Positions 9,201 through 18,929 are shown, counted from the first letter of the stretch. The stretch: DNA of 64,000 bases from an uncultured Victivallales bacterium (GCA_944390795.1 CALXRI010000006.1:64558-128557), one strand, 5' to 3'. Made by a program: numbers and translations. The notes: generated by a model from the letters alone, not told the origin.

Positions 9201-9341
9201 GGCGGGAAAACACTGATCTCCGCATGAACCCCCGTTTTTCTCATGACGCACGGAACAGTTCCGCGCTGCAGAAAACAGAGCGGAAGATTGCGGGAATTTC
9301 ATGATTGATTGCTCATATTATGATAACAAGGTGGAAGTTCA

Positions 9342-12185
9342 ATGTTTGAAACAGGAAAGACGATGGAGCTCAACGGAATCTGGGATTTCTATTATGATCC
9401 CCGCAAATTCATTCCGGGTTCGACGGCGCTTCCGGAGGAGGCGCTTTTCACCGGACGGATGGCGGTCCCGGGATACTGGGACGATCATTACGACCTTTTC
9501 GACGAGGAGGATTTCTTTTCGCTGCACGCCCGTTTCAATCCGGACTACCGGAAAATGCATTTCCCGATGGGGCACACCCAGCTGCCCCATGCCAGCAGCT
9601 CGTTTCTGATCGGAAGCGGATACTACCGCAGGAGTCTTGCCGTCCGTTTTCCCGAAGGATCCCATGCCGTCCTGCATGTCGGGCCCGCCATGTGGGGCTG
9701 TTCCGTCTACTGCAACCGGAAGCCCGCCGGCGTGCAGACCGGATACAGCACGGGAACGGATTTTGATCTGACCGGTCTGCTGCGCTCCGGCGAAGAGAAC
9801 GAACTTCTCATCGTCGTCTGCAATGTCCGCGACGACGGCGGCGCCTGCTGCCGCCTGGACGGATCTCATGACGGCGAGGATTTCGGCACGCGGCCCGGGC
9901 AGCACCGCGGACTTGCCGCCCAGGGATATCAGGCGGAGCGGGCCGGGATCTGCGAAGGGGTCGCGCTCCGTCTGACCGGCCCCGGGGTTATTTCGGACTG
10001 TTTCGTGTATGCCGATGCCGGATGTCCCCGCTGGAAGGCGGAGCTGAAGAATGGAGGGGGGAAGACTTTGCTCTGGCGTGTTTCCGACGGGGAAAGGATT
10101 GTGGATTCGGGTTCTTTCGCCTGCCGTTCGGACGAGGCGGATTTCCGGACGGCTCCTCTGCCGGAACCCTGGTCGGACCGGACGCCGAAACTGTATGACT
10201 TCACGCTGGAGCTTTTCGACGGGGAAACCCTCTCCGACCGCAGAACATGGAAATGGGGGTTCCGCCATGTCGTCTGTGACGGGCTGCGCATTCTGCTGAA
10301 CGGGAAACCGACGTATTTCCGCGGCGTCACCGAACACTGCTATTTCCCGGAAACCTGCAACCCCCATTCCGACAGAAAAAAGTATCTGCACGATCTGGGC
10401 ATGCTGCGCAAGGCGGGATTCAATTTCATCCGCTGCCATACCTGGTGTCCGCCGGAGGCATTCTACGAGGCCTGCGATGAACTTGGTTTTCTGGTTCAGA
10501 CGGAACAGCCTTCCGTGTATTCCCTTGCCGAAACGGAATCGATCCTCCGCATGATCCGGCGCCATGCCTGTTCCGTGATCTTCTGCGAAGGCAATGAAAA
10601 GAAGATTTCAGACAGGGTTTTCGAGCGTCTGCGGCAGGTCGCCTCAATGGTGCGGAGACTCGCCCCCGGCATGCTGTTCAATCCGCAGGAGGCCATGCGC
10701 GGCGTGGAATACGATTTCATCGAAGGGCGGAACATCGAACGGAATCCGATTCCCCACGATGCGGAACGCCTTGCGCAGATCGCGGAGTTCTCCGATCTTT
10801 ACGGCTCACTGAGCGGCGGCTATTTCAGCTATCTGCATGATGCCTTTCCGGGAGTCGCGGAGGTGGAAAGGCAGCACTCCTTCTATCGGAAACCCTGTCT
10901 CAGCCATGAGATCGGCATTCTCGGCGGCTATCTCAATTTCGAGCTGGAAGCGCGTTACGCAGGCACGTTCATCGGGCAGGATCTCTTCCGCGCCGTCCGG
11001 GAGCATCTGCGGAAAAACAACGTCTATCAATATGCGGATCTTTATTACCGGAACAACTGCCGCTTCATCGCCTCGCTTCGCAAGCAGCTGATGGAAAACA
11101 TCCGTTCGTGTCCCTCCATCACGGGATATGACTTTCTGGGAGGCATCGACACCCACTGGCATTTCTGCGGTTATCCCTGCGGCGTTCTGAATGAATTCTA
11201 CGAGGAAAAATACGGGGAGACAATCCGGGACGTTCTCCGCTACAACGGGGAGAGCGTCCTGCTCTGCGGCGCCTCCAACCGGCGGAACCGTTTTGCCGGC
11301 ACGGAATTCCGTGAAAAACTCCTGCTCTCCTGGTTCGGCGCGGAACCGGAGGCGGAAGGCGAGCTGTTCTGGTCCTTCACCTCCGATGACGGGAATGTGA
11401 TCGCGGGGGGACGCCAGTCCTTTTCCGGCATTCCGGCGGGTTCCGTCCATGAGCTGGGGGAGATCGCGTTCCCCCTGCCGGAAAGCGCCTGCCCTTATTC
11501 CGGAGTTCTCCGGGTTTCGGCGGAATGCGGCGGGACGGCTCTGGAAAATTGCTGGACGTTCTGGGTGTTTCCCCGCAAAGAGGCCCCGCAGGGAGGCGGA
11601 GTCCGCTGCGCGGAGGCTTTGACCGACGAAGTGATCCGCTTTGCGGAAGACGGCGGTTCCGTGCTTCTGAGCGGCGGATTTCCGGCTGCCACCAGAACGG
11701 AGACATTCCGGCCCCATACTTCGGGGCGGCCCCTGGGACATGCCGGAATTCTCGTTCATGAACACCCTGTCCTGCGGGATTTTCCGCACGAGGGGTTCGG
11801 CGACTGGCAGTTTTTCCCCATGATGAGCGGCGCCGTGTCGCTGATTCATGACTCCGGCATGCCGGAATTCCGTCCGGTCATTGAGCTCATTCCCTCGTTC
11901 AAGCTGGTCCGGCGGAAATCCATGCTTTCCGAATTCCGCGTCGGAAAAGGCAGAATCCTGATGTGCGGCCTGGTCCTTTCCGGTTCCGATCCGGCGGGGA
12001 GATATCTCCGCGGCGCGCTTCTGGAATATCTGAACCGGAAAGTATGGGAGGAGGCTCCGGAATGGGAAGGAGCCTCCCTGCGGGAGAGGATCCGCCGGAA
12101 TCACGGGGAAAGATTCCGGGAGATCTGCCTCGACGAGGGCGGACGCATCCGCGAGAAGGCTCAGGCGGATCCGGAACAGAGGTGA
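9342..12185 (+). CDS. Glycoside hydrolase family 2 protein
   Basis: 947 residues, with the GH2 order: jelly-roll sugar-binding domain (about 5-200, 'MELNGIWDFYYDP', 'GSGYYRRSLAV'), Ig-like domain, then a TIM barrel from about 320. The acid/base glutamate is in 'VIFCEGNE' near residue 418 and a candidate nucleophile in 'CLSHEIGI' near 523. The usual aromatic-rich site 'GYDFLGGIDTHWHF' follows. GH2 enzymes remove beta-linked galactose, glucuronic acid, mannose or similar residues. No signal peptide is visible, so it probably acts in the cytosol. The start may instead be the ATG at 9363, which has an AGGAAAG site and begins right at the domain. An AraC gene follows after 6 bases. Confidence 0.85.
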   Translation: MFETGKTMELNGIWDFYYDPRKFIPGSTALPEEALFTGRMAVPGYWDDHYDLFDEEDFFSLHARFNPDYRKMHFPMGHTQLPHASSSFLIGSGYYRRSLAVRFPEGSHAVLHVGPAMWGCSVYCNRKPAGVQTGYSTGTDFDLTGLLRSGEENELLIVVCNVRDDGGACCRLDGSHDGEDFGTRPGQHRGLAAQGYQAERAGICEGVALRLTGPGVISDCFVYADAGCPRWKAELKNGGGKTLLWRVSDGERIVDSGSFACRSDEADFRTAPLPEPWSDRTPKLYDFTLELFDGETLSDRRTWKWGFRHVVCDGLRILLNGKPTYFRGVTEHCYFPETCNPHSDRKKYLHDLGMLRKAGFNFIRCHTWCPPEAFYEACDELGFLVQTEQPSVYSLAETESILRMIRRHACSVIFCEGNEKKISDRVFERLRQVASMVRRLAPGMLFNPQEAMRGVEYDFIEGRNIERNPIPHDAERLAQIAEFSDLYGSLSGGYFSYLHDAFPGVAEVERQHSFYRKPCLSHEIGILGGYLNFELEARYAGTFIGQDLFRAVREHLRKNNVYQYADLYYRNNCRFIASLRKQLMENIRSCPSITGYDFLGGIDTHWHFCGYPCGVLNEFYEEKYGETIRDVLRYNGESVLLCGASNRRNRFAGTEFREKLLLSWFGAEPEAEGELFWSFTSDDGNVIAGGRQSFSGIPAGSVHELGEIAFPLPESACPYSGVLRVSAECGGTALENCWTFWVFPRKEAPQGGGVRCAEALTDEVIRFAEDGGSVLLSGGFPAATRTETFRPHTSGRPLGHAGILVHEHPVLRDFPHEGFGDWQFFPMMSGAVSLIHDSGMPEFRPVIELIPSFKLVRRKSMLSEFRVGKGRILMCGLVLSGSDPAGRYLRGALLEYLNRKVWEEAPEWEGASLRERIRRNHGERFREICLDEGGRIREKAQADPEQR

Positions 12186-12191
12186 GATTCG

Positions 12192-12998
12192 ATGAAATCA
12201 CTGACATACATTGCGCAGGCATATCGGGTGGGCCCTTCCGGAGAACGTCCGGGTATCTGCCAGGTGCGGTCCTGCGGGCGCTACTGTGCGGAGAAAGGTT
12301 TTCAGGACCGGGTGGCGGTGAAAAATTTTCTGGAAATCTTCTGGTGTGCGAGGGGATGCGGATGTCTGGAGCGAGACGGGCGGGAATTCAGGCTGCCGCC
12401 CGGCGAAGTCTGCTGCTATTTCCCCGGAGAGCGTCACAATGTTCATACGGATGCACCCTTCTGGGATTATTACTGGGTGGGACTGGACGGACCCTATCTC
12501 AATGAACTGATTCAGGCGTTCCGTCTGAAGAACGAACCATGGCAGGCGGGCAAGTGTCCGGAGGAACTCTTTGAAAAGATCATGCGCGCGCTTTCGGATC
12601 TCAGCATTCACGGGCAGCATCAGGCATCCTGTTTCGCCTATGAGCTTCTGAGCCGGATTGCGAACGGTCCGTTTCATGCGGCAAACGACCAGATCGAACA
12701 GCTGAGGATGAAGATGGAGAAGGAATTCGGCAAAACAGATTTTTCCATTCTGAAGGAGGCGGGGAAGATCGGGATCCACCGCTCCACGCTTTACCGCCTG
12801 TTTGTCAGCCGGACCGGCATGTCCCCGCAGAATTATCTGATCGCATGCCGTCTGCGCGAGGCTCTTGCGCGCCTTCATGCCGGAGAGCCGCTCAAGACGA
12901 TTGCTTTTGAGTGCGGATTCTCCGATCAGAACTATTTTACCCGGATATTCCGGAAAAAGTACGGCATCCCGCCCGCACAGTTTCGGCGGAGATGCTGA
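12192..12998 (+). CDS. AraC-family transcriptional regulator
   Basis: 268 residues. The N-terminal 150 residues form a cupin-like sensor ('LPPGEVCCYFPGERHNVHTDAPFWDYYWVGLDGPY'; only the pattern PGE..YFPGERH matters). Residues 170-268 carry the paired helix-turn-helix, ending 'ECGFSDQNYFTRIFRKKYG' and 'PPAQFRRR', the classic AraC signature. It is 6 bases downstream of the GH2 gene and therefore co-transcribed with it, suggesting that it senses a product of that enzyme and switches the locus on. The ligand is unknown. Confidence 0.9.
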   Translation: MKSLTYIAQAYRVGPSGERPGICQVRSCGRYCAEKGFQDRVAVKNFLEIFWCARGCGCLERDGREFRLPPGEVCCYFPGERHNVHTDAPFWDYYWVGLDGPYLNELIQAFRLKNEPWQAGKCPEELFEKIMRALSDLSIHGQHQASCFAYELLSRIANGPFHAANDQIEQLRMKMEKEFGKTDFSILKEAGKIGIHRSTLYRLFVSRTGMSPQNYLIACRLREALARLHAGEPLKTIAFECGFSDQNYFTRIFRKKYGIPPAQFRRRC

Positions 12999-13027
12999 AA
13001 ACATGCCGTCCGCCGGGGATGCCGTGT

Positions 13028-13053
13028 CCGGAGGGCGCCTCCCCTCCCTCCGG
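13028..13053 (+). repeat. Hairpin between the AraC and dehydrogenase genes
   Basis: CCGGAGGG (13028-13035) pairs perfectly with CCCTCCGG (13046-13053) over a 10-base loop. No T-run follows, so it is more likely an attenuator or RNA-stability element than a terminator. Confidence 0.4.
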
Positions 13054-13198
13054 CATGAAATCACAGGGGAAACGCGGCTCCGCGATGCGATGGCATCCGC
13101 CGGGGATGACATCGGCTGCAAATCCGGGGCATGATGCCGTGTCAGCAGAAAAGAGAAAAAATGTTCAAAGCGGGAAATCGCAGAAAAGGAAAACTGCC

Positions 13199-14341
13199 GT
13201 GTTTGAAAAAAAAGATGTCCGGGTTGCCGTAATTGCCGCCGGCGGCCGTTCGCAGGGGGTTATGGAGCGTCTGCTTCATGATTCGGAGCGTCATGTGAGA
13301 ATTGTTTCCGTCTATGATCCGGATCCCGCAGTCGCGGACCGGGCGCTTGCACGCTGGGGGACGCCCGGCGCCGCACGCTGCGCCTCCATGAAGGAGGCGG
13401 TCGCCTTTCCGGGCGTGGAATGGGTGATGGTGTTTTCTCCCAACGCCTTTCACGGGGAGGCGATCCTGGAAGGGTTCCGGATGGGGAAAAACGTGTTTTC
13501 CGAGAAGCCGCTCGCCACGACGCTGGAGGACTGCCGCGCCGTCTATGACGCCTGGCGCGCTTCCGGAAAACTTTTCGCCACCGGTTTTGTGCTCCGATAT
13601 TCGCCGGTTTACCGGAAAGCGAAGGAACTCCTGGATTCCGGTTCGTTCGGACGCCTGCTTTCCGTGGACGCGACGGAGAATCTCGCTCCGGCGCACGGCG
13701 GTTATATCATGCAGAACTGGCGGCGGAAAAAGTCTCTCGCCGGCCCGCATCTTCTGGAGAAATGCTGCCATGACCTTGACATGCTCAACTATCTCATCGG
13801 CTCCCTTCCCTCGAAGACTGCCGGTTTTGGCGGACTCGACTGCTTCATCCCGGGAAACGAGCATCTCTTCCGGAAATATCCCGCCGGGACGTATGATTCC
13901 TGGGAGGATCCGCACCGGACAGAGGAATCGCCTTTTTCCTCCGACAAGGATATCCGGGACACCCAAGTGGCGCTGTTCCTTTACCGGAACGGCGTAAAGG
14001 TCCAGTTTCAGGCGACCTGCTGCAATATGATTCCGGAACGGCGAATGTACTTCTCCTGCACGGAAGGGACGATCGTTCTTGATCTTGTGCGCAGCGTCCT
14101 TTCCTGGCGGAGGATCGGAGAGGAGGCCGAAAGCGTGATCCGTTTCTCCGCGGACGGTCATGGCGGAGGCGACAATACCCAGACCATCGAGCTGTATGAA
14201 TGCATGTGCACCGGGAATCCGCCCCGCTCCGGCGGCTCCGAGGGGCTGGAAAGCGCGGTGGCAGCTCTTTCCGCGGATCTTGCCATGGAGCAACTGCGCG
14301 TGGTTGACCTGGAAGAGACATGGCGGGCGCTCGGACGCTGA
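13199..14341 (+). CDS. Gfo/Idh/MocA-family oxidoreductase
   Basis: 380 residues from a GTG at 13199 that has an AAAGGAAA ribosome site and starts right before the Rossmann strand 'VRVAVIAAGGRSQGV'. A longer in-frame upstream extension is of low quality. The NAD(P)-binding half ends with the signature 'FSEKPLATTLEDC' carrying the EKP motif. The C-terminal half has the sheet domain with 'HLLEKCCHDLDML', where a histidine and aspartate lie as in family active sites. Such enzymes oxidise or reduce sugars, inositols or sugar amines. It follows the GH2-AraC pair on the same strand and converges with the MFS gene. The substrate is not known. Confidence 0.87.
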   Translation: MFEKKDVRVAVIAAGGRSQGVMERLLHDSERHVRIVSVYDPDPAVADRALARWGTPGAARCASMKEAVAFPGVEWVMVFSPNAFHGEAILEGFRMGKNVFSEKPLATTLEDCRAVYDAWRASGKLFATGFVLRYSPVYRKAKELLDSGSFGRLLSVDATENLAPAHGGYIMQNWRRKKSLAGPHLLEKCCHDLDMLNYLIGSLPSKTAGFGGLDCFIPGNEHLFRKYPAGTYDSWEDPHRTEESPFSSDKDIRDTQVALFLYRNGVKVQFQATCCNMIPERRMYFSCTEGTIVLDLVRSVLSWRRIGEEAESVIRFSADGHGGGDNTQTIELYECMCTGNPPRSGGSEGLESAVAALSADLAMEQLRVVDLEETWRALGR

Positions 14342-14399
14342 GGGTAGAACCAGGCGGACTCGTCTTCCGGATCGGACTCTCAGATTGTTTTGAGGCGCT

Positions 14400-15647
14400 C
14401 TACTCTTCCGCAGATCCGGAGGAATTCCGCCGGATCAGTCTCATGGCATACATGACAAACGGGATCAGGATGACGAAACCGCATGCCGCGATGACGTAAA
14501 CGCTCCGTACTCCGAAGTGATAGATCATCGTTCCTCCGAACGGCGCGGCAAGCAGAAGTCCGCAGGTGCGGGAGGTCGAGCTCCAGCCGAAAATCTGCCC
14601 CCGCCGTTCCGGGGGCGATGCTTTCGAGAGCATTGTCAGAAAGACCGGTTCCAGCCCTCCCGCCGTGACGAACGTGAAAAAGCGCGAAATCCCCAGCACG
14701 GCAAGCGTCGGCGCGAACCCCTGGCCAAGCACGAACAGAGCCGACATCACGATTGCCGGGAAGGCCACTTTCCCGGGAGAGAAGCGATCGACCAGATAGC
14801 CGACGCACACTCCCGCCACAACACCGCCGCATGCCGCCAGCGCGCTGATCCAGCCGGTATGAAGCTCCGTGTTGACATGTCCCGCGATATTTTCAACCTG
14901 AAGCGCCAGATATGCCTCGTCGAACCGCCGCGCGAATGCCATCAGCAGAAAGAGGGAAAGGATCATCCAGACTGTTTTCCCGAAATCCGGCAGGTGGAGG
15001 CCGGGTTTCTTCCCGGATGCTTCCTCCTCCGTTTTCCTTACCGGGGCGATCGGATTTTCCCGCACGAAACAGAGGACAAGAATTCCCCCGACCAGATACA
15101 TCACGCCGCAGAAGAGAAATGCCGTCGTGTATCCGAAACAGTGCACGATCGTGGCGCCGGCGAGGTAGCCGAGCATGTTGCCGCTCCAGACTACCGAACT
15201 CAGGGACCCGAGCGCGAATCCGTGCTTTTCCTCCGGCGTCGTGGAGACGATCAGCGTCTGCGCGGCATTCACGGTTCCTGAACACATGCTGGTCAGGAAC
15301 CGTATGCCGATCAGTGTCCAGATGCCAGGCGCGAATGCCATGCAGGGCATCAGGAGCGCGGCGCCGAAGCTGGCCCGCAGCAGCATGAGCTTCCGCCCGT
15401 ACCGGTCTGCGAGCAGCCCCCAGATCGGAGTGAACACCGCGAAACTGGCCATGCCGAAGAAGTAGAACATAGACACATACCATCCGCGCAGGTTCGGGTC
15501 CTCGATCCCGAATTTCACGCGCATGTAGACTGGAATGAAAGGCATCGCCGCCGCAAATCCCGCAAGGGAAAGCAGCTGGGAAAGCCAGATGAAAAAGAGA
15601 TTCTTTTTCCAGTTGATCTCCTTGATTTCCCGTGCGGAACCGCTCAT
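14400..15647 (-). CDS. Major facilitator superfamily transporter
   Basis: 415 residues with about 12 hydrophobic segments, inner-membrane. The loop between segments 2 and 3 has the MFS A-motif form 'GLLADRYGRKLMLLRASFGAAL'; the core is G..aDr.GRk. A second copy, 'GYLVDRFSPGKV', lies in the C-terminal half. The start is the ATG at 15647, which overlaps the stop of the upstream dehydrogenase by four bases (ATGA), so the two are translationally coupled. It probably imports or exports the sugar handled by that dehydrogenase. An in-frame extension beyond 15647 is only the shadow of that gene. Confidence 0.88.
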   Translation of the reverse strand: MSGSAREIKEINWKKNLFFIWLSQLLSLAGFAAAMPFIPVYMRVKFGIEDPNLRGWYVSMFYFFGMASFAVFTPIWGLLADRYGRKLMLLRASFGAALLMPCMAFAPGIWTLIGIRFLTSMCSGTVNAAQTLIVSTTPEEKHGFALGSLSSVVWSGNMLGYLAGATIVHCFGYTTAFLFCGVMYLVGGILVLCFVRENPIAPVRKTEEEASGKKPGLHLPDFGKTVWMILSLFLLMAFARRFDEAYLALQVENIAGHVNTELHTGWISALAACGGVVAGVCVGYLVDRFSPGKVAFPAIVMSALFVLGQGFAPTLAVLGISRFFTFVTAGGLEPVFLTMLSKASPPERRGQIFGWSSTSRTCGLLLAAPFGGTMIYHFGVRSVYVIAACGFVILIPFVMYAMRLIRRNSSGSAEE

Positions 15648-16774
15648 AGTCCGACCCAGCTCCTTTTTTCCGCGGATTCCCTGACCTTTTCCAGAAGGTA
15701 TTGAAGGGAAACGCCGTCTTCCAGCGTGGGACCCAGAGGGGTTCCCCGGTATACCGATTCCAGAAATGTGTAGAGACAGTGGACATGTCCGCGCATCCAC
15801 CCCATCGGGGCTTTCGGCGTGGGGAAGCCGGCCGGTTTGTCATAGCGCTGCCCGCAGTCGACTGCCGTCCAGCCGCGGAGGCCGCCGAGGGGTGCGGATT
15901 CCGCGGCGCAGTCATAGTAGAACAGACGGTGAAGATCCATCGGCGCCATCCTGAGCGCGCCTTTGCTTCCATAGATTTCGAAGCTCAACTCATCCTCCGT
16001 GCCCGTGGCGATCTTGGAGGCGTTGATGTTGCCGCATGCGCCGTTTGGCAGACGTACAATGACAAGCATGTTGTCTTCCGCGTCGACCCGGACTGTTTTC
16101 GAGGGATCCTCCGCCGAGGGGCGTTCCGGATACGCGATATGCGTGACAGCGGCAAGTTCGCTGAAGCTCCCGAGCAGATGGCGCATGAGGTCGAGCACAT
16201 GGCTCCCGAGATCCGCGGCGACGCCGCCGCCCGATGCGCCGGAAAGCTTCCACTTGAGCGGCGTGTCCGGATCGGCGTTTCCCGAATGCAGATAAGACGC
16301 GCGGAACTCGAGAATTTCCCCGATTCTCCCTTCGTCGATCAGCTGTTTCGCCCGGAGCGTCACCGGAAAGAAGCGGTTCTGAAGCGTCATCTGCGAAATG
16401 CCCTTGTAATTCCGGAGCGCCTCCCGGATCCGCAGGGCCTCTTCCCAGGTCGCCGTGAGCGGCTTGTCGCAGTAGATGTGCTTGTTGTGGCGGATTGCCG
16501 ACAGGAGCGCTTCGAAGTGGAGATTGTTCGGCGTGCAGATGTCCACAATGTCGATGTCAGGGTTTTCCGTGATTTCCCGGTAGTCTGTGACCGCGTGCGC
16601 TGCGCCGATTTGGGAAGCTCCCTTTTCCGCGGTCGCCGCTTTCGAGGTGCAGACATGTGTGATCCGGCTTCCGAACTCCTGCTGATCGTAAAAAAGCGGA
16701 ATGTTCCGGTGCCCGTATGCGTGAACCTTTCCGATGAATCCGAATCCGATGATGCCGACTGTATAGATTTTCAT
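15644..16774 (-). CDS. Gfo/Idh/MocA-family oxidoreductase
   Basis: 376 residues from the ATG at 16774 (ribosome site GGAAGAGCGG). The N-terminus is a Rossmann fold 'YTVGIIGFGFIGKVHAYGH', with the family signature as 'IYCDKPLTATWEEA' (DKP in place of EKP). The C-terminal half includes 'VAADLGSHVLDLMRHLLG', with the usual G.H..D. It is the first gene of a two-gene operon with the MFS transporter. Divergent from the dehydrogenase at 17078. Probably a cytosolic sugar dehydrogenase of the same catabolic region; the substrate is unknown. Confidence 0.88.
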   Translation of the reverse strand: MKIYTVGIIGFGFIGKVHAYGHRNIPLFYDQQEFGSRITHVCTSKAATAEKGASQIGAAHAVTDYREITENPDIDIVDICTPNNLHFEALLSAIRHNKHIYCDKPLTATWEEALRIREALRNYKGISQMTLQNRFFPVTLRAKQLIDEGRIGEILEFRASYLHSGNADPDTPLKWKLSGASGGGVAADLGSHVLDLMRHLLGSFSELAAVTHIAYPERPSAEDPSKTVRVDAEDNMLVIVRLPNGACGNINASKIATGTEDELSFEIYGSKGALRMAPMDLHRLFYYDCAAESAPLGGLRGWTAVDCGQRYDKPAGFPTPKAPMGWMRGHVHCLYTFLESVYRGTPLGPTLEDGVSLQYLLEKVRESAEKRSWVGL

Positions 16775-17077
16775 CCGCTCTTCCCTTTTCCCGTGATTCC
16801 TTTTCAGGAATTTAAACCGGGATTTTGGTTTTTTCCAGACCATTTTGGAAATTTTCTTCTTTCCTTCTTGCCAATTCCGATGTCTGCCTCATATTGTCAG
16901 CTCTCCTGCCGGACAGACGCTGTCTCCATGCGGGAGGCGTTTCTCCATGCATCGGAGACGGCGCAAAAGCGCAGGAGGATTTCCCGTGAAGGGTTGACAT
17001 TTTCACACCAGAGGGTAAATTATGCATTGTGTCATGAGTTGTTTTATCCAAAATCACAAATAGGAGAGCGTTGCATC
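16775..17077. promoter_or_regulatory. Divergent intergenic region between two dehydrogenase genes
   Basis: About 300 bases with no gene. A good promoter faces the + strand gene (listed separately). I find no equally clear promoter toward the - strand operon. Confidence 0.45.
16994..17021 (+). promoter_or_regulatory. Promoter of the dehydrogenase gene at 17078
   Basis: TTGACA (16994-16999), a 16-base spacer and TAAATT (17016-17021). The -35 is perfect and the -10 matches four of six positions. The gene's ATG lies 57 bases downstream, after an AGGAGAG ribosome site. Confidence 0.5.
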
Positions 17078-18601
17078 ATGGCGGAAAAAGTCAGAAGGAG
17101 TACGGTGAAAGCACATGCGAAACCCGCGGCGAAGAAGGTTGTCAATCTGGCCTTCATCGGCTATGGAATTCAGGCGCGCACCGTGCTGGTGCCGAATTTC
17201 ATCAAGCAGGAGAACGTTGTCGTCAAGGCCGTTTGCGACTGCGACCGGGTGCGCCGGGAAGCGGGCGTGAAATATGTCAACGACTATTACAGGAAAAATA
17301 GGAAATCCCGTCTTGCCAGATGCGCGGCCGTCGCCGATTTCCGCGATATCGTCCGCGACAAGGGGATTGACGCGGTCTGCATTGCGACGCCGGATCACTG
17401 GCATGCCTACATCTCCTGCGCCGCGATGAAGGCCGGAAAGGACGTCTACTGCGAAAAACCGCTGACCTATTCCGTCGAGGAGGCGCTTCTTCTCGTTCAG
17501 GCCCAGAAAAAATTCAAGAGCGTCTTCCAGACCGGCGCCATGCAGCGTTCCTGGCGCGAATTCCGCACCGCCTGCATGATCGTCCGCAACGGTTTCATCG
17601 GCGACGTCAAGTATGTCGACTGCAACTACGGCAACGCGTCCGCCCAGAACAATACGGACATTGCCAACTTCCCCGCAAATCTTGGCGGTCCCTCTCATCC
17701 GCACCGCTTCTTCTGCCAGTGGAACGGACCGGAAAAGAAAGTTCAGGATATCGCCACGGAATCCGCGCCCAACAGGGATGTCGACTGGAACATGTGGCTC
17801 GGTCCGGCGCCATGGTCGCCCTATTCCGACCAGTGCGCGCCCCGCAAGGTCGCCAATTTCTATCCGATGTTCTGGCGTTTTGACGACAATTACGGAACCG
17901 GCTACAATGGAGACTGGGGCGCCCACCATCTTGACATCGCGCAGTGGGGACTGGATCTTGACAAGTCCGGTCCGGTGAAGGTGATCTGTTCCGACGAGCC
18001 CCATTCGACCAATCCGCTGCATGGCGGACGCCGTCAGTTCGGCATGAAATTCGTTCTCGCCAACGGGTGCGTGATCCAGCACAATCCGTTCAGCACCTGG
18101 GGAACGGTTTTCTACGGGACCAGGGGAATTGTCGCAGTCAATCGCGGCCGCATCGCCGTATGGACGGGCAGAGGCGTCAAACCCACGCCTGAAATCCGCA
18201 AGGCTCTGGAGGACGCCTCGTTCAGCAAAATGAAGAAGATTGCCGCATCCGTCGGGGAAGATTACGGTTTTGATCCCACCCAGAAGAAAGACAACCGCCT
18301 TGCGGCATGTCTGGACACGCTGGACAGCTATTTCAAGCTGGCCGACGCCAAGGTTCAGCTTTACCGGAGTCCGCTTCAGGAGCAGAACTTCATTGAATGC
18401 TGCATTTCCCGCAAGCCCACGATTTCCACCGTGGAGACCGGAGCCCGCGCCGCGATTCTCTGTCTGCTCTGCAATCTGAGTTATGTCTATGACACGGGCT
18501 TTGACTGGGATCCGGTCAAGTGCACGTTTGCCAACGGAACCGGTGATCCGGCCTGGCTCAGACGTCCTGTCAACCGCAACGGCTGGGATATCAGGCTCTG
18601 A
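17078..18601 (+). CDS. Gfo/Idh/MocA-family oxidoreductase, long form
   Basis: 507 residues from the ATG at 17078 (ribosome site AGGAGAG). After a lysine- and alanine-rich lead of about 20 residues comes the Rossmann strand 'VNLAFIGYGIQARTVLV', the DHWH segment 'ATPDHWHAYISC' and the signature 'VYCEKPLTYSVEEA'. The 'GDWGAHHLDIAQWGLDLD' segment near residue 280 is typical of the long secreted-type glucose/fructose-oxidoreductase-like group of PVC bacteria. Here there is no twin-arginine signal, so a cytosolic place is likely. It is monocistronic with its own promoter and a strong terminator. Substrate unknown. Confidence 0.87.
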   Translation: MAEKVRRSTVKAHAKPAAKKVVNLAFIGYGIQARTVLVPNFIKQENVVVKAVCDCDRVRREAGVKYVNDYYRKNRKSRLARCAAVADFRDIVRDKGIDAVCIATPDHWHAYISCAAMKAGKDVYCEKPLTYSVEEALLLVQAQKKFKSVFQTGAMQRSWREFRTACMIVRNGFIGDVKYVDCNYGNASAQNNTDIANFPANLGGPSHPHRFFCQWNGPEKKVQDIATESAPNRDVDWNMWLGPAPWSPYSDQCAPRKVANFYPMFWRFDDNYGTGYNGDWGAHHLDIAQWGLDLDKSGPVKVICSDEPHSTNPLHGGRRQFGMKFVLANGCVIQHNPFSTWGTVFYGTRGIVAVNRGRIAVWTGRGVKPTPEIRKALEDASFSKMKKIAASVGEDYGFDPTQKKDNRLAACLDTLDSYFKLADAKVQLYRSPLQEQNFIECCISRKPTISTVETGARAAILCLLCNLSYVYDTGFDWDPVKCTFANGTGDPAWLRRPVNRNGWDIRL

Positions 18602-18652
18602 GTTCTGCCCGATGAAAAGATTTCCGCGCGAAACGGAGCGCGGAGGTTCAGA

Positions 18653-18699
18653 AGAGAGTGCTGTTCCGGGAATCCCCGCGGCAGACACTCTCTTTTTTT
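18653..18699 (+). terminator. Intrinsic terminator
   Basis: AGAGAGTGCTG pairs with CAGACACTCTCT with one bulge around a GC-rich loop, and is followed by a run of eight T. It closes the dehydrogenase gene. Confidence 0.85.
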
Positions 18700-18856
18700 G
18701 ACGGCTCAGTTCCGTTTCCCGCTGAACGGACTGTGCCTGTCTGATGTTCCGGAGCAGCCGTTCCCTTTCTTGCGGTGTGCTTCCGTCAGTATTCCGGAGT
18801 CTGTCTGAAAATTGCGATTGATTCCCGATTTTATCAAAGTATTCACCCCCATCTGC

Positions 18857-18883
18857 TTGACTTTCCGGAAAAACGAGTATAAT
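18857..18883 (+). promoter_or_regulatory. Promoter of the Flp pilin operon
   Basis: TTGACT (18857-18862) and a perfect TATAAT (18878-18883), 15 bases apart. The first pilin ATG is at 18930 behind GGGAGG. The region 18700-18856 upstream holds nothing I recognise. Confidence 0.6.
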
Positions 18884-18929
18884 GTATGGCATCGTGCAGT
18901 TATCATATCAACCCGGGAGGATTTTTGAA

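Larger units (their letters stand above)
8195..9341. other. Gene-poor, probably decayed region
   Basis: About 1.1 kb without a convincing intact gene. All frames have stop codons at short intervals and the open stretches have no sensible composition. Two fragments on the reverse strand look like remains of genes and are listed apart: a PDIVFP-containing piece near 8230-8451 and an AraC-like tail near 9060-9190. A promoter for the GH2 gene may lie in the AT-rich last 50 bases (TATGAT near 9318). Confidence 0.5.

Noticed and set aside
8861-9304. Forward open frame of about 147 codons
   Set aside because: Arg/Pro-rich composition, no ribosome site, no recognisable motif, and it overlaps the AraC-like remnant.
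15701-17077. N-terminal extension of the dehydrogenase at 17078 back to 15701
   Set aside because: The extension is antisense to the dehydrogenase/MFS operon. The ATG at 17078 has a ribosome site and begins just before the Rossmann fold.
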